Assembly (NCBI RefSeq): GCF_002246015.1
Contig: NZ_NOLJ01000006.1
Span: 190,232-254,231, forward strand
Direction: 5' to 3'
DNA from: Nostoc sp. 'Peltigera membranacea cyanobiont' 210A
GTDB taxonomy: Bacteria > Cyanobacteriota > Cyanobacteriia > Cyanobacteriales > Nostocaceae
Length of the DNA: 64,000 nt
This document shows positions 9,090-17,440 of this stretch, piece by piece. Numbering within the stretch: position 1 is the stretch's first letter; every line of letters starts with the position of its first letter. Below the pieces are notes generated by a model. The model searched no databases, was not told the origin of the DNA, and saw nothing but the letters and a program-made list of their open reading frames with translations. The position numbers were made by a program, and so were the translations under genes.

Positions 9090-10053
9090 TGAATACCTCA
9101 AAAAAGTTTGGTGGAGATGGAATAGTAGCTAGTTCTAACAGATTTTGCGATGGATGCTACTCATGACTAATACCAATCTGAAAAGTGATTGCTACATAAT
9201 CACTAGTGAGAAAATGCCGGGAATATTGTTGGTATAGCCCTATTTCAAAAGGACTCAGAAAGCCTATTTTTACTACCTACACTACAAAAACCGTAGTAGC
9301 ACTGAGTCAATAACGTGAATGGCACGATTAATGATTTCGTTAGGTAGCATAAACCACTATTTATTTTTTTTGATGTCGTGAAAAACACAAAAAACGCTGA
9401 AAAATCCACAACTTTGAGATAAATAGCCGCAAACTATAGATTCAGATTAAGTTTTAATAGTGTGCAGTTTGTCAAGTAATTAGTAAAGTCTATTAAATAT
9501 TGATGAAAACATCTAAAAAAATCTTAATAACCAAAATTAAATATTAAGTGAAAGCTTCAGATTTTTCTCTGAAAGAAGGAATAAAATTGCCATAAAAATT
9601 GTTTTTCAAACATCTCTAAATTCCCAAAATATATTTAAGCTTCTCCATAATTACGTTAATACAGCGGTTCCCACTCAGTTTATAAGTAGATGAGTATAAA
9701 TAAATATTCAGATAGTTTGCGATCGCGATCGCTTTTAGGCATTCACCGATGCTGTCAGGTGAAGCGATCGCAGGATTTGGCGTCAACTATGTTATGATTT
9801 TATTATGTTGAGAAATATTTTCGGTTATGTAACTGACTATATAGACCCCTCTCCGAATCTAAATCTCTACACCCTTTGATTCTGAAGGTGTTTGATGTCA
9901 TAAGTATTTCAAAAACTGAAATTTTAGTTAGTCGAAATGTATTGTAATACCTCGCGTGACACTGATACATCTAACTATCAAAAAAATGTGTTAAGAAGAA
10001 CACAAGTCTAGTGTGTCACACACGCAGACAACATACGGATACTACTGTAACTT
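9090..10053. other. Long intergenic region with HIP1 sites
   Basis: About 960 AT-rich bases without a supported gene, between the leftward GloVer gene and the rightward gene at 10054. It holds overlapping HIP1 octamers (GCGATCGCGATCGC near 9719-9732 and another GCGATCGC near 9764). Just before the downstream gene, near 10010-10022, is an almost palindromic GTGTGTCACACAC, a possible regulator site. Both flanking genes must be promoted from here. No small RNA could be identified by eye. Confidence 0.5.
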
Positions 10054-10482
10054 ATGCCCACGGATATAATTACTCGTCCTGAGTCCCTCACAGAAGATTG
10101 CTTTTTTACTTACGCCCTTGGGACTGATTTGCATGATACTAATTCAACAGCCAAATATTTACGCCGCATCAGAAAAGAAGATAAACCATATATCGACATA
10201 GCTGTTTCTCCCAGACCTGGCTATCGGTTTGAGGTTTGTCTTATCCCTGTTGAAGGGTTCGCTCAAGAAAGAATATTGACAAAAGACGGGTTCGCCAAAG
10301 CTTTAGCGATTATTTGTGCTGTATCTAATAAAGCTAGGAAACGATTCCCTTCAGGAAATGGACAAGAAATAGTCCGGTGTCAATTTAGTAACTTAGCTGA
10401 TGCAGTCGCTGTAGCGAATAGACTGTCTGCATTACCCTCTGATATGTATGAAACTCTCGTCAAGGTACCAAATGCTTTGTAA
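10054..10482 (+). CDS. Hypothetical protein, 142 residues
   Basis: A soluble protein of 142 residues that I do not recognise. It has no signal peptide or membrane span. It contains a Tyr/Arg-rich N-terminal half (YLRRIRKEDKPYIDIAV, then PRPGYRFEVCLI) and an alpha-helical C-terminal half with Ala-rich stretches (FAKALAIICAVSNKARKRF, DAVAVANRL). Codon use and composition match its neighbours. It stands alone: about 950 bp upstream are empty and the next gene follows after 214 bp. The near-palindrome GTGTGTCACACAC about 35 bp before the ATG may be a regulatory site. Confidence 0.6.
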   Translation: MPTDIITRPESLTEDCFFTYALGTDLHDTNSTAKYLRRIRKEDKPYIDIAVSPRPGYRFEVCLIPVEGFAQERILTKDGFAKALAIICAVSNKARKRFPSGNGQEIVRCQFSNLADAVAVANRLSALPSDMYETLVKVPNAL

Positions 10483-10650
10483 TATTTTGTAATATATATT
10501 GCATCCGCTGAAATATTTATTATTAAAACTGACACTGGCACATTTTAATGGTAAGTAGCTAAATGGACTTGAGACAAAACTTCAATGGGTCATATTTTGT
10601 CTGTTGAGAAAAGACTTGTCATACAAGACTTTTAACCTTAATGTACAATT

Positions 10651-10680
10651 TTGACGTTTTTGTACGCTAACCTGTAGTTT
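10651..10680 (+). promoter_or_regulatory. Candidate sigma-70 promoter of the DUF3134 gene
   Basis: TTGACG (10651-10656) and TAGTTT (10675-10680) lie 18 bp apart and just upstream of the ATG at 10697. The match to -35/-10 consensus is moderate, and the short leader it implies makes the call tentative. Confidence 0.3.
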
Positions 10681-10696
10681 AAAGTGAGTTTTTTTT

Positions 10697-10930
10697 ATGC
10701 CTATTAGTCCTTTACGTGAAGAACCTCGTAACCAGCGAGCGCCTGTAATTCGTACAAGTAATGAGTTTATTCTCTTGGAATGGCTGAAGTCAACTGGTCG
10801 TCTAATCGAACGCGAACATCAAGAATCTGAGTATCTAACTGAAGTAGAAGAAATTTCCGAAATGATAGACCTTGACGATATCCCTTACGATCATGATGAT
10901 GATGATGCTGAAATGGATTTGGAAGCCTAA
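10697..10930 (+). CDS. DUF3134 family small cyanobacterial protein
   Basis: 77 residues, very acidic at the C-terminus (a run of Asp at about residues 66-71). The N-terminal half (SPLREEPRNQ ... LLEWLKSTGRL) matches the DUF3134 family, small proteins found across cyanobacteria with no known function. Length is normal for the family. It is soluble with no signal peptide. It appears monocistronic, ending before an STRR and a palindromic repeat that separate it from the convergent mltA gene. Confidence 0.75.
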   Translation: MPISPLREEPRNQRAPVIRTSNEFILLEWLKSTGRLIEREHQESEYLTEVEEISEMIDLDDIPYDHDDDDAEMDLEA

Positions 10931-10933
10931 TAG

Positions 10934-10968
10934 CGTAATTCGTAATTCGTAATTCGTAATTCGTAATT
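10934..10968. repeat. STRR: five tandem CGTAATT heptamers
   Basis: Five perfect head-to-tail copies of CGTAATT directly after the DUF3134 stop codon. Heptameric short tandem repeats of this kind are typical of Nostoc-like genomes. Confidence 0.9.
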
Positions 10969-11005
10969 ACTATGTCGCAAGCGTTCCATTGATTTGGAAT
11001 GGTGA

Positions 11006-11072
11006 GGCAGTCCGGTCTTCTCCCAAGGGGAGACGCCAAGGGCGATGGGGGTTCCCCCCATGAGGAACTGCC
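11006..11072. repeat. Palindromic dispersed repeat with nested hairpins
   Basis: Outer arms GGCAGT and ACTGCC enclose smaller hairpins (TCTCCC-AA-GGGGAGA and ATGGGG-GTTC-CCCCAT), a cloverleaf-like layout. It is GC-rich compared with its surroundings and contains no gene. It looks like one of the dispersed palindromic repeats of heterocystous cyanobacteria. Confidence 0.7.
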
Positions 11073-11108
11073 GAACCCGAAGGGGTGCTTCATTTTCACC
11101 AAAAGGCT

Positions 11109-11143
11109 AAGATTCCTGACTTTTTAGAGAAGCCAGGAATTTT
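11109..11143. terminator. Hairpin between convergent DUF3134 and mltA genes
   Basis: AAGATTCCTG and CAGGAATTTT form a 10-bp stem (one G-T pair) between two convergent genes. The T-run is short (TTTTAG), so this is a weak bidirectional terminator candidate. Confidence 0.45.
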
Positions 11144-11164
11144 AGTATTAAAATGCGAGTGTGT

Positions 11165-12457
11165 TTAATTCTTTGACTTGAGTAAGAGATAAAATAATTG
11201 TCCATTGCTGACTGTAACACCAGCGCGATCGCCTGCTATTTTCCCAGTACCTAAAAAATAATCCACTCTACCTGCACCTTTAATTGCACCTCCGGTATCT
11301 TGGTCAAGAACATAGCGGCTAATAATGCGCTCCTGCATTTTTCCGGTAGGATTAACGAAGGGAATGGAAGCGCGAATCAACGCTAAAGCACCAGGAGGCA
11401 TGAGAGATTTATCTGTAGCAATAGAACGCTCTGCTGTTAGTGGTACGTTGATCGAACCTTGGGCTGGCTCACCGTGATTTTCTTGAAAAAAAACAAAGCT
11501 GCGATCGCGTGGAATATAAATATTTAATTCTTGGGGATGTTTTTGGAAATAATCGAGAATAATCGGCATAGTTACACCTTCTTGCGGTAATTTGCCATCG
11601 TTCACTAATTCTCGCCCAATACTTTTGTAGTTATAAGCGGTGTTACCCGCATAGCCGATTGTGGTTTGAGTACCATCGGGAAGCTGAAGTTTCGCTGAAC
11701 CTTGAATTTGAGTTAGATATGGTTCGAGGCGATCGCGAAACCAAAATAACTCTAATCCTCGCAATTTCCCTTTTGCACTTTGTAAAGCATCTGCTCCTTC
11801 TAACTCCTCGCGTGTCGGATGAGGCTTAGTCCAGGAGTTGAAATCAGGGGGTAAGCGATAAACAGGATAGCGATATTCTGTTGTCGGGACGCGACTAGCT
11901 GCGTAAAGTGGCTCATAATAGGCGGTGAATAAAACGGAACCTTGGTTATCTTTACCGACTGACTGGTAAAGAACAAATTCCTCCTGGATGGCTTGATGTA
12001 ATTCTGTTGCAGAATTGGTTTTTAATAGGAGTTCGCGGAATCTTTGCAAGCTTTTGATGACGCGATCGCGCGTAATCTCAGCCACCGGATAGTTTTGATA
12101 AGCAGCCGCAGCATTAGCTGTTTGCAGATATTGCAGACTGCGAGCGATCGCACCAATCAGTGCCTTTTTCTCTGGTATTTTGCCATAAATTACTTCATCC
12201 AAACAAGAGGTATCACTTTGACAACAAGTAATTGCTAGTCTCTGGATTAATGGTAATTTTTGTTTTTGCAAAAATGCATCTTGATTTTCAGCAGTCAAGG
12301 ACACTGGTATATCCCACTTTTTCACCTGACATTCTGGCGAAATGAGTTCTTGATGCGTGAAAGATTGCATCCGCACCAGTAAAATCGATAAAACTACAGG
12401 TAAACTAATGGCAATAATTTTGTTAAACTTTCCTAACCCAGTAAGTGTCTTTTTCAT
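11165..12457 (-). CDS. mltA: Membrane-bound lytic murein transglycosylase A (MltA)
   Basis: 430 residues. An N-terminal hydrophobic segment (about residues 14-30) serves as signal/anchor. The MltA domain follows with FTAYYEPLYAAS, and a C-terminal 3D domain contains DQDTGGAIKGAGRVD and FLGTG, including the catalytic Asp of the family. MltA cleaves the glycan strand of peptidoglycan, producing 1,6-anhydromuramyl ends, in the periplasm. Length agrees with cyanobacterial members. It is transcribed leftward, alone, about 80 bp downstream of pxcA on the same strand; a weak co-transcription is possible. Confidence 0.9.
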   Translation of the reverse strand: MKKTLTGLGKFNKIIAISLPVVLSILLVRMQSFTHQELISPECQVKKWDIPVSLTAENQDAFLQKQKLPLIQRLAITCCQSDTSCLDEVIYGKIPEKKALIGAIARSLQYLQTANAAAAYQNYPVAEITRDRVIKSLQRFRELLLKTNSATELHQAIQEEFVLYQSVGKDNQGSVLFTAYYEPLYAASRVPTTEYRYPVYRLPPDFNSWTKPHPTREELEGADALQSAKGKLRGLELFWFRDRLEPYLTQIQGSAKLQLPDGTQTTIGYAGNTAYNYKSIGRELVNDGKLPQEGVTMPIILDYFQKHPQELNIYIPRDRSFVFFQENHGEPAQGSINVPLTAERSIATDKSLMPPGALALIRASIPFVNPTGKMQERIISRYVLDQDTGGAIKGAGRVDYFLGTGKIAGDRAGVTVSNGQLFYLLLKSKN

Positions 12458-12539
12458 TAAAATTCAAAATTTTTAAGATTTCCCACCTCGCTCAAATTCA
12501 AAAATCAAAAATCAAAAAAAATTTCTAATCCCCAATCAT

Positions 12540-13886
12540 CTATTCATTCATATTACGGTAAGTCGCAACAGCAGAAGGCGATATCCGGTTCAAATATCGG
12601 AAGATCCAATACTTAAAGATAGTATCTAAAATCACCGGAAATGTAGCGATAAATAAGAAGATAAAATCTCTATTTGCTGGTAATCCCCAATGGCGTGATA
12701 CTCCTTCTAGCAATACTTCCCAGCCATGAGGAGAGTGGAATCCTACAAAGATATCAGTAAACAAAATAATGATAAATGCCTTCGCACTATCGCTAAGTCC
12801 ATAGACAATATTATCAAAGAAATCTTTGAGTACAGCAATAGAAGACTTGCTGACTAGCAAAAGCCAGATAAAAGCAACCACCGAGAACATATCAGCAAAA
12901 ACATTTTTGATAGCACCAGAGCTTTCGTGACGAAATTCTTCAGCAAGCTCTTTTGCCTTATTTTTCATTTCAGTCTCCATCTGCTCAGGTAACAGTGGAG
13001 GAGCTTTGATAATGAGATTTTCAAACTTGAGTTTTTCTTCAAATCTTTGTAATTCTACAAGGGCTTCCTCTTCCATTTCGGAATTGATAAATATCTGCAT
13101 TTCCTGAGTGCTTCTAAATCTGTCAATAATTGGCCCAACTACAAAAGCTTTTGCTATTTGATGTGTTAAAAGTGGTATGATAATTAATAGTAAAATAAAC
13201 CTGAGAGAGATTATTGTTCTTTTTTGAGTTTGACGAAAACTCTGAATTACTTCTTGTTCCGAATTAGGGTCTAATTCAACTTGCAGACGACTGATAGTAC
13301 TTAAAATAGAGCGAGGTAAAACACCCATTGTATCGGTTTTACTCTTGGCTTTTGGTTTATTATTTAAGTCTTGATGTGGTATTTTGGGTGGTAATGTTGG
13401 AGTTTTGACGAGCAGCGATTTTTCGTCAGATGTGACAGAGGTAACTGGGAGATTTGGAGGTTGTACTACTAAAGCTTTGGAAGTTGTTTGATCGGAACTT
13501 GTTGTGTATTTAGATATAACTTGGTCGATATAGTTTAGCTTTTCTAAAACTAAAGAAGGACTTAGATACTCTATACCTGCTTTCTCGGCAGCTTTTTGAT
13601 TCTCTTCATTTAGAAACCAACGGCTTCCTCTAAACTCCGTCAACCGCATCCTGGCAATTTTTAATAGCTTGTTGAGGTCTGACTCAAAATAATCCATCAC
13701 ACTGTTACTGTACATGGTTGAGTCAATGTCTATTTTATTACCATTGAAATGCTTATTTTCTATTTCCTGAATTTTTAATGCTGCATTGTAAGCTTCATCT
13801 AAAGAACGTTCAGGAGTCTGTAAGTACCATCGATAAGCAGCAAGTAAGAAAGAATAGATTTTTTGACTAAAAACAGAGTTTTTCAT
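12540..13886 (-). CDS. pxcA: Proton extrusion protein PxcA (CemA family)
   Basis: About 448 residues. The C-terminal third carries four hydrophobic spans and the conserved CemA/PxcA region, ending in IFRYLNRISPSAVATYRNMNE. The N-terminal domain (KIYSFLLAAYRWYLQTPERS at its start) is the cyanobacterial-type extension, with a predicted span near residue 240. PxcA is an inner-membrane protein needed for light-induced proton extrusion and pH adjustment in cyanobacteria; CemA is its chloroplast homologue. The frame opens at a TTG (13895), but the ATG at 13884-13886 fits the family start. It is divergent from the gene at 13974, with 87 bp between them. Confidence 0.92.
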   Translation of the reverse strand: MKNSVFSQKIYSFLLAAYRWYLQTPERSLDEAYNAALKIQEIENKHFNGNKIDIDSTMYSNSVMDYFESDLNKLLKIARMRLTEFRGSRWFLNEENQKAAEKAGIEYLSPSLVLEKLNYIDQVISKYTTSSDQTTSKALVVQPPNLPVTSVTSDEKSLLVKTPTLPPKIPHQDLNNKPKAKSKTDTMGVLPRSILSTISRLQVELDPNSEQEVIQSFRQTQKRTIISLRFILLLIIIPLLTHQIAKAFVVGPIIDRFRSTQEMQIFINSEMEEEALVELQRFEEKLKFENLIIKAPPLLPEQMETEMKNKAKELAEEFRHESSGAIKNVFADMFSVVAFIWLLLVSKSSIAVLKDFFDNIVYGLSDSAKAFIIILFTDIFVGFHSPHGWEVLLEGVSRHWGLPANRDFIFLFIATFPVILDTIFKYWIFRYLNRISPSAVATYRNMNE

Positions 13887-13973
13887 TGCAGACAATCATT
13901 CAGCATTGTTTGATGACTATTAACCTTAAGTTAACGCACGAGGTATACTAACAAATCTACAAGGAGAAAGGTT

Positions 13974-16181
13974 GTGGTTTCTCATTCGGTTTGGATTGTT
14001 GGCACTAGCCGCAGTGGTAAGACAGCTCGCTTGGTAGAGCAATTTTGTAATTGGGTAACATCAGAAAAACAATATACTGAATCATTTTATACGAAAAAAA
14101 CAGGACGTAAAAAAACTGGTCATGTACCAGAATTTTTATATCTTAAACAAACAGAGCCAGGAGTTTTAGTTTTAGCTGCCAATGATGATAATCGTCGAGA
14201 ATTAGGAGATATAATTGTTACCTCGACCTTGGGTAAATATCCGGTTCGTGCCAAGACGCCACTAGGTTTTTTTCAGGATGAAGTCATTTTATTTTGGCCG
14301 TTGCTGATTAACTCATTGAACCTGAAAGCACAGTTTCCGGTAAGATTGCGACCAGAAACCGAACAAGAGTTAGCAACCAAACTTTGGCGTCCGCAATTAG
14401 ACGAAGAAATTTTACGTCTGGCGGGAGTGAATGAATCTCGCTTGGTGCGTCGCATCTTGGACTTATTACAATTAGCAGCTTATAGTGGTGTACCTTGCGA
14501 AGATATTGCCCCGATTTTAGCCAAGGGTCTAGGGGAAAATACCACAACTTTAGAGCCAGAATTTTTAGCATCTTTGCTGCTAGATTGGCGTAATTGGTGT
14601 TTAGAGAGGGGTTTACTGACTTATGGGATTATTACCGAACTTTATACTCAGCACTTATTAAGCGATCGCAACTACCAGCAGCACCTAACTAAACGCTATC
14701 AGGCAGTACTGGCGGATGATGTCGATGACTATCCTAGCGTAGCGCGTCTTTTGTTTGAGTTGCTATTAGATCGAGGTGCAGTTGGCGCGTTTAGCTACAA
14801 TCCTGACGGTGCAGTGCGATTGGGATTGGGAGCAGATCCCAACTATCTAGAAGGGTTAGCAGAGCGTTGTCGGGTAGAAATCTTGAACGGGCCGCCTTCA
14901 GAGTCTCTGAGCGAGCAACTGACTAAACAGATGGTGGAATTAGTCACAGAACCGATGGTAATGTTGAGTTTACCAAAAACAGTGTATTCAATTCAAACCA
15001 CCTCCCGCGCCCAATTATTGCGGCAAACAGCAGAGGAAATTGCTAATGCCATTCAATCGCAGCAAGTGCAACCGGAAGAAGTGGCGATTATTGCACCAGG
15101 TTTAGATGCGATCGCTCGTTATACTCTAGTAGAAATCCTCGTCAAGCAAAACATCCCAGTAGAATCGCTGAATGACCAACGTCCCCTAATTAGTTCACCC
15201 ATCATTCGCGCCTTACTCACCATGCTGGCACTAGTTTATCCCGGCTTGGGACGACTCGTAGATCGGGATGCCGTCGCAGAAATGCTGGTTGTATTGAGCA
15301 GGAAGCAACAACTACCAGAAAACTCTACAGACGCGATGAATCGAGTATCTACAACAGACGCGATGAATCGCGTCTCTACAAATATTGATCCGGTACGTGC
15401 TGGTTTGATTGCAGATTATTGCTTTGTACCCCATCCCGATCGCCCCAACTTGCTACCAGTGTCAGTCTTCGAGCGCTGGGACAGAATCGGTTATGCAGCG
15501 ACTACAGCCTATAATGAGATATTAGAGTGGTTAGAACAGCAGCGATCGCAACAAGAACTGCGGTTAATTCCTAGTCCTATTTCTCTGTTAGACAGAGCAA
15601 TTCAGCGCTTTTTGTGGAATGGTAGTAATCTTCCCTACGAACAACTAGCAGCATTGCGGGAATTATTAGAAACCGCTCAACACTACTGGGAAATTGACAC
15701 CAGATTACGACAAATTGCCCCAGTGGAGACAACGCCTCACACAACTATTATTGAATTCATTCAACTACTGCGACGTGGTACGATTACCGCCAACGCTTAC
15801 CCAGTGCGCCCCATTGGTGGAGCGAGAAAGGCTGTCACACTAGCAACTATATTTCAATATCGATCTAGTAGGCGATCGCACCAGTGGCATTTTTGGCTAG
15901 ATGCTGGTTCACCCCTGTGGGCGAAAGGTGGTGCAGCGACTTTATTCGGTGCGCCGTTTTTCCTGCGAGACAGGTTAGGCGAACCTTGGACAGCAGAAGA
16001 TGAGAAATTGGCAGAAGAACAACGACTGCAAAGGATTTTGACAGATTTACTCTCTCGTGTATCCGAGAGAGTTTATTTGTGTCACAGCGATTTAGCAGTG
16101 AATGGACAAGAGCAATTAGGGCCTTTGTTACCTTTAGTGAATGCTTGTGTAACCGTTATTTCTGAGGCTAATGTGAATTGA
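13974..16181 (+). CDS. UvrD/RecB-type helicase-like protein (degenerate SF1)
   Basis: 735 residues. It starts with a P-loop (GTSRSGKTARL) and contains helicase-like features: a Walker-B-like region VLADDVDDYPSVARLLFELL and a UvrD-C-like region (EVAIIAPGLDAI, then LNDQRPLISSPIIRALLTML). It resembles cyanobacterial proteins of the UvrD/AddB/RecB type, but the helicase motifs are weak and no C-terminal nuclease motif is visible. The GTG start is supported by an AGGAGAAAGG ribosome binding site. Residues about 452-469 (TDAMNRVST twice) are encoded by two 27-bp palindromic repeat units inserted in frame. Role: probably DNA repair or recombination, by inference only. Confidence 0.7.
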   Translation: MVSHSVWIVGTSRSGKTARLVEQFCNWVTSEKQYTESFYTKKTGRKKTGHVPEFLYLKQTEPGVLVLAANDDNRRELGDIIVTSTLGKYPVRAKTPLGFFQDEVILFWPLLINSLNLKAQFPVRLRPETEQELATKLWRPQLDEEILRLAGVNESRLVRRILDLLQLAAYSGVPCEDIAPILAKGLGENTTTLEPEFLASLLLDWRNWCLERGLLTYGIITELYTQHLLSDRNYQQHLTKRYQAVLADDVDDYPSVARLLFELLLDRGAVGAFSYNPDGAVRLGLGADPNYLEGLAERCRVEILNGPPSESLSEQLTKQMVELVTEPMVMLSLPKTVYSIQTTSRAQLLRQTAEEIANAIQSQQVQPEEVAIIAPGLDAIARYTLVEILVKQNIPVESLNDQRPLISSPIIRALLTMLALVYPGLGRLVDRDAVAEMLVVLSRKQQLPENSTDAMNRVSTTDAMNRVSTNIDPVRAGLIADYCFVPHPDRPNLLPVSVFERWDRIGYAATTAYNEILEWLEQQRSQQELRLIPSPISLLDRAIQRFLWNGSNLPYEQLAALRELLETAQHYWEIDTRLRQIAPVETTPHTTIIEFIQLLRRGTITANAYPVRPIGGARKAVTLATIFQYRSSRRSHQWHFWLDAGSPLWAKGGAATLFGAPFFLRDRLGEPWTAEDEKLAEEQRLQRILTDLLSRVSERVYLCHSDLAVNGQEQLGPLLPLVNACVTVISEANVN
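15327..15380. repeat. Two tandem 27-bp palindromic units inside a gene
   Basis: Two copies of a 27-bp unit (ACAGACGCGATGAATCG followed by CGTCTCTACA; the first copy has two changes). Each unit is a palindrome around GAGACGCGAT-ATCGCGTCTC-like arms. Related copies lie between genes at 37622-37649 and 47944-47971. Here they add 18 codons without breaking the frame. Confidence 0.85.
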
Positions 16182-16237
16182 GTGTTTTTATAGCGGTTCT
16201 CGACAAGCGTGAAGTACAATTTTGACCTCTCTCCAAA

Positions 16238-16260
16238 CCTCTCTCCTAAAAGGAGAGAGG
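16238..16260 (+). terminator. Perfect hairpin after the helicase-like gene
   Basis: CCTCTCTCC-TAAAA-GGAGAGAGG forms a perfect 9-bp stem about 57 bp after the stop codon at 16181, followed by a T-rich stretch (CTTTGAATCTTTT). It may be a terminator or one copy of a common cyanobacterial dispersed repeat. Confidence 0.5.
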
Positions 16261-16357
16261 CTTTGAATCTTTTACTAAATCAACCTAGCACTTACTGAAA
16301 TATCCGAGTAAATTAAAAATGATATTGCTGAAATAGTAAGAGAGGATTGTTAAGTTA

Positions 16358-17284
16358 ATGTCACTCGATTCGCTTAAGGAAGAAGCAAAAAATTATAATA
16401 TTTCACCACAAAGATTACGAGAATTAGCTGCAATTAATGATGAGCTAAAGAGATTAGTTGCTGCAAATCCTCTCGCCGAGAGTAGTTTATAGCACTTCAC
16501 CGCAAATCCTATCAAAATTAGTGGAGCATCCAATCCAGGGAGTGAGAGTTTTGGTAGCTAGTCATCACAATATTACTCAAAACTCTTTAGATAAGTTAAT
16601 TGACGATCGCAGTCCAGAAGTTAGAGCAGCTGCTTTAGCGAATCCCAAACTTGATTCGATGCTTAGAGAACAATTAGCAAGCTTGGAAAATCCAAATTTA
16701 TCTTTACTAGATTTACGAGAACTAGCAAATAGTGAGTATACTGCTGTCAAAACTAAAGTTGTTCGACATCCTAAGTTGATGGTTCAATTCTGGCAAAACT
16801 AGCTGACGATAAGTTAATTGTCAGATTGGCTGTAGCTAAACATCCGAAAACTCCAGCCGAGATTCTAACTAGATTTACTGAGCATCCAGATCGAAGATTA
16901 CCTTTAGCAGTTGCTCAGAACCCTGGTGCGCCGAAAGATTTACTAATTCAGTTAGCTACTCAACCCGGAGGACGTGGGGGATTTCACTTTAATCCACTCA
17001 ATTTAGCTGCTGTTAAAAGTTTACTGACTCAAGAACCAGAAGTGGCGATTCCTTTCTTGGATCGGTGTCTAAAATTTCCCGATAGACCATCCTTTTCTCG
17101 CTTTTTGGTTCTCATGAATCCTCATATACCCAGTTCATTTCTGGCAAGATACTATAAATCTTGGTTTTGGCCAGAAAGATATGCGATCGCTCAAAATCCA
17201 AATACTGACCGCGATATTTGCCAACAACTAACCCAAGACCCCAATCGTATTGTTCGTGCTGCTGCACGGGATAATTTAAAGTAG
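16358..17284 (+). pseudogene. LRV (leucine-rich repeat variant) protein gene with two frameshifts
   Basis: An ATG at 16358 opens a frame that reads LRV-type repeats and hits a stop at 16489-16491. The next reading frame continues the same repeat family (STSPQILSKLVEHP...) up to a stop at 16800-16802. The sequence then resumes in the original frame (ILAKLADDKLIVRLAVAKHP...) to a TAG at 17284. The two shifts (about +1 near 16480-16492 and -1 near 16783-16787) cancel: the total length is exactly 309 codons. Repeats follow the LRV pattern VAxNPxTPxxxLxxLA. The intact relative is at 25173-26630. It may be a decaying gene, a double sequencing error or two phase changes in an old gene. Confidence 0.75.
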
Positions 17285-17440
17285 TATTCACTTTTAGATG
17301 TTGGATTATAGCAGAAGTAAGTTAACCTATTACGAATGAGCGTTTACTTAAAATAGGTTTATTAAACGCAGCGATCGCAGAAAGAATGCTAAAGATGATT
17401 TCAGAGATTAGCTTCAATAGATAAGGCAAAATTCAGGTTG

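Noticed and set aside
10767-11102. 111-codon minus-strand frame over the DUF3134 gene and following repeat
   Set aside because: It is antisense to the DUF3134 gene and runs through the CGTAATT array and palindrome (ITNYELRITNY text is the repeat itself).
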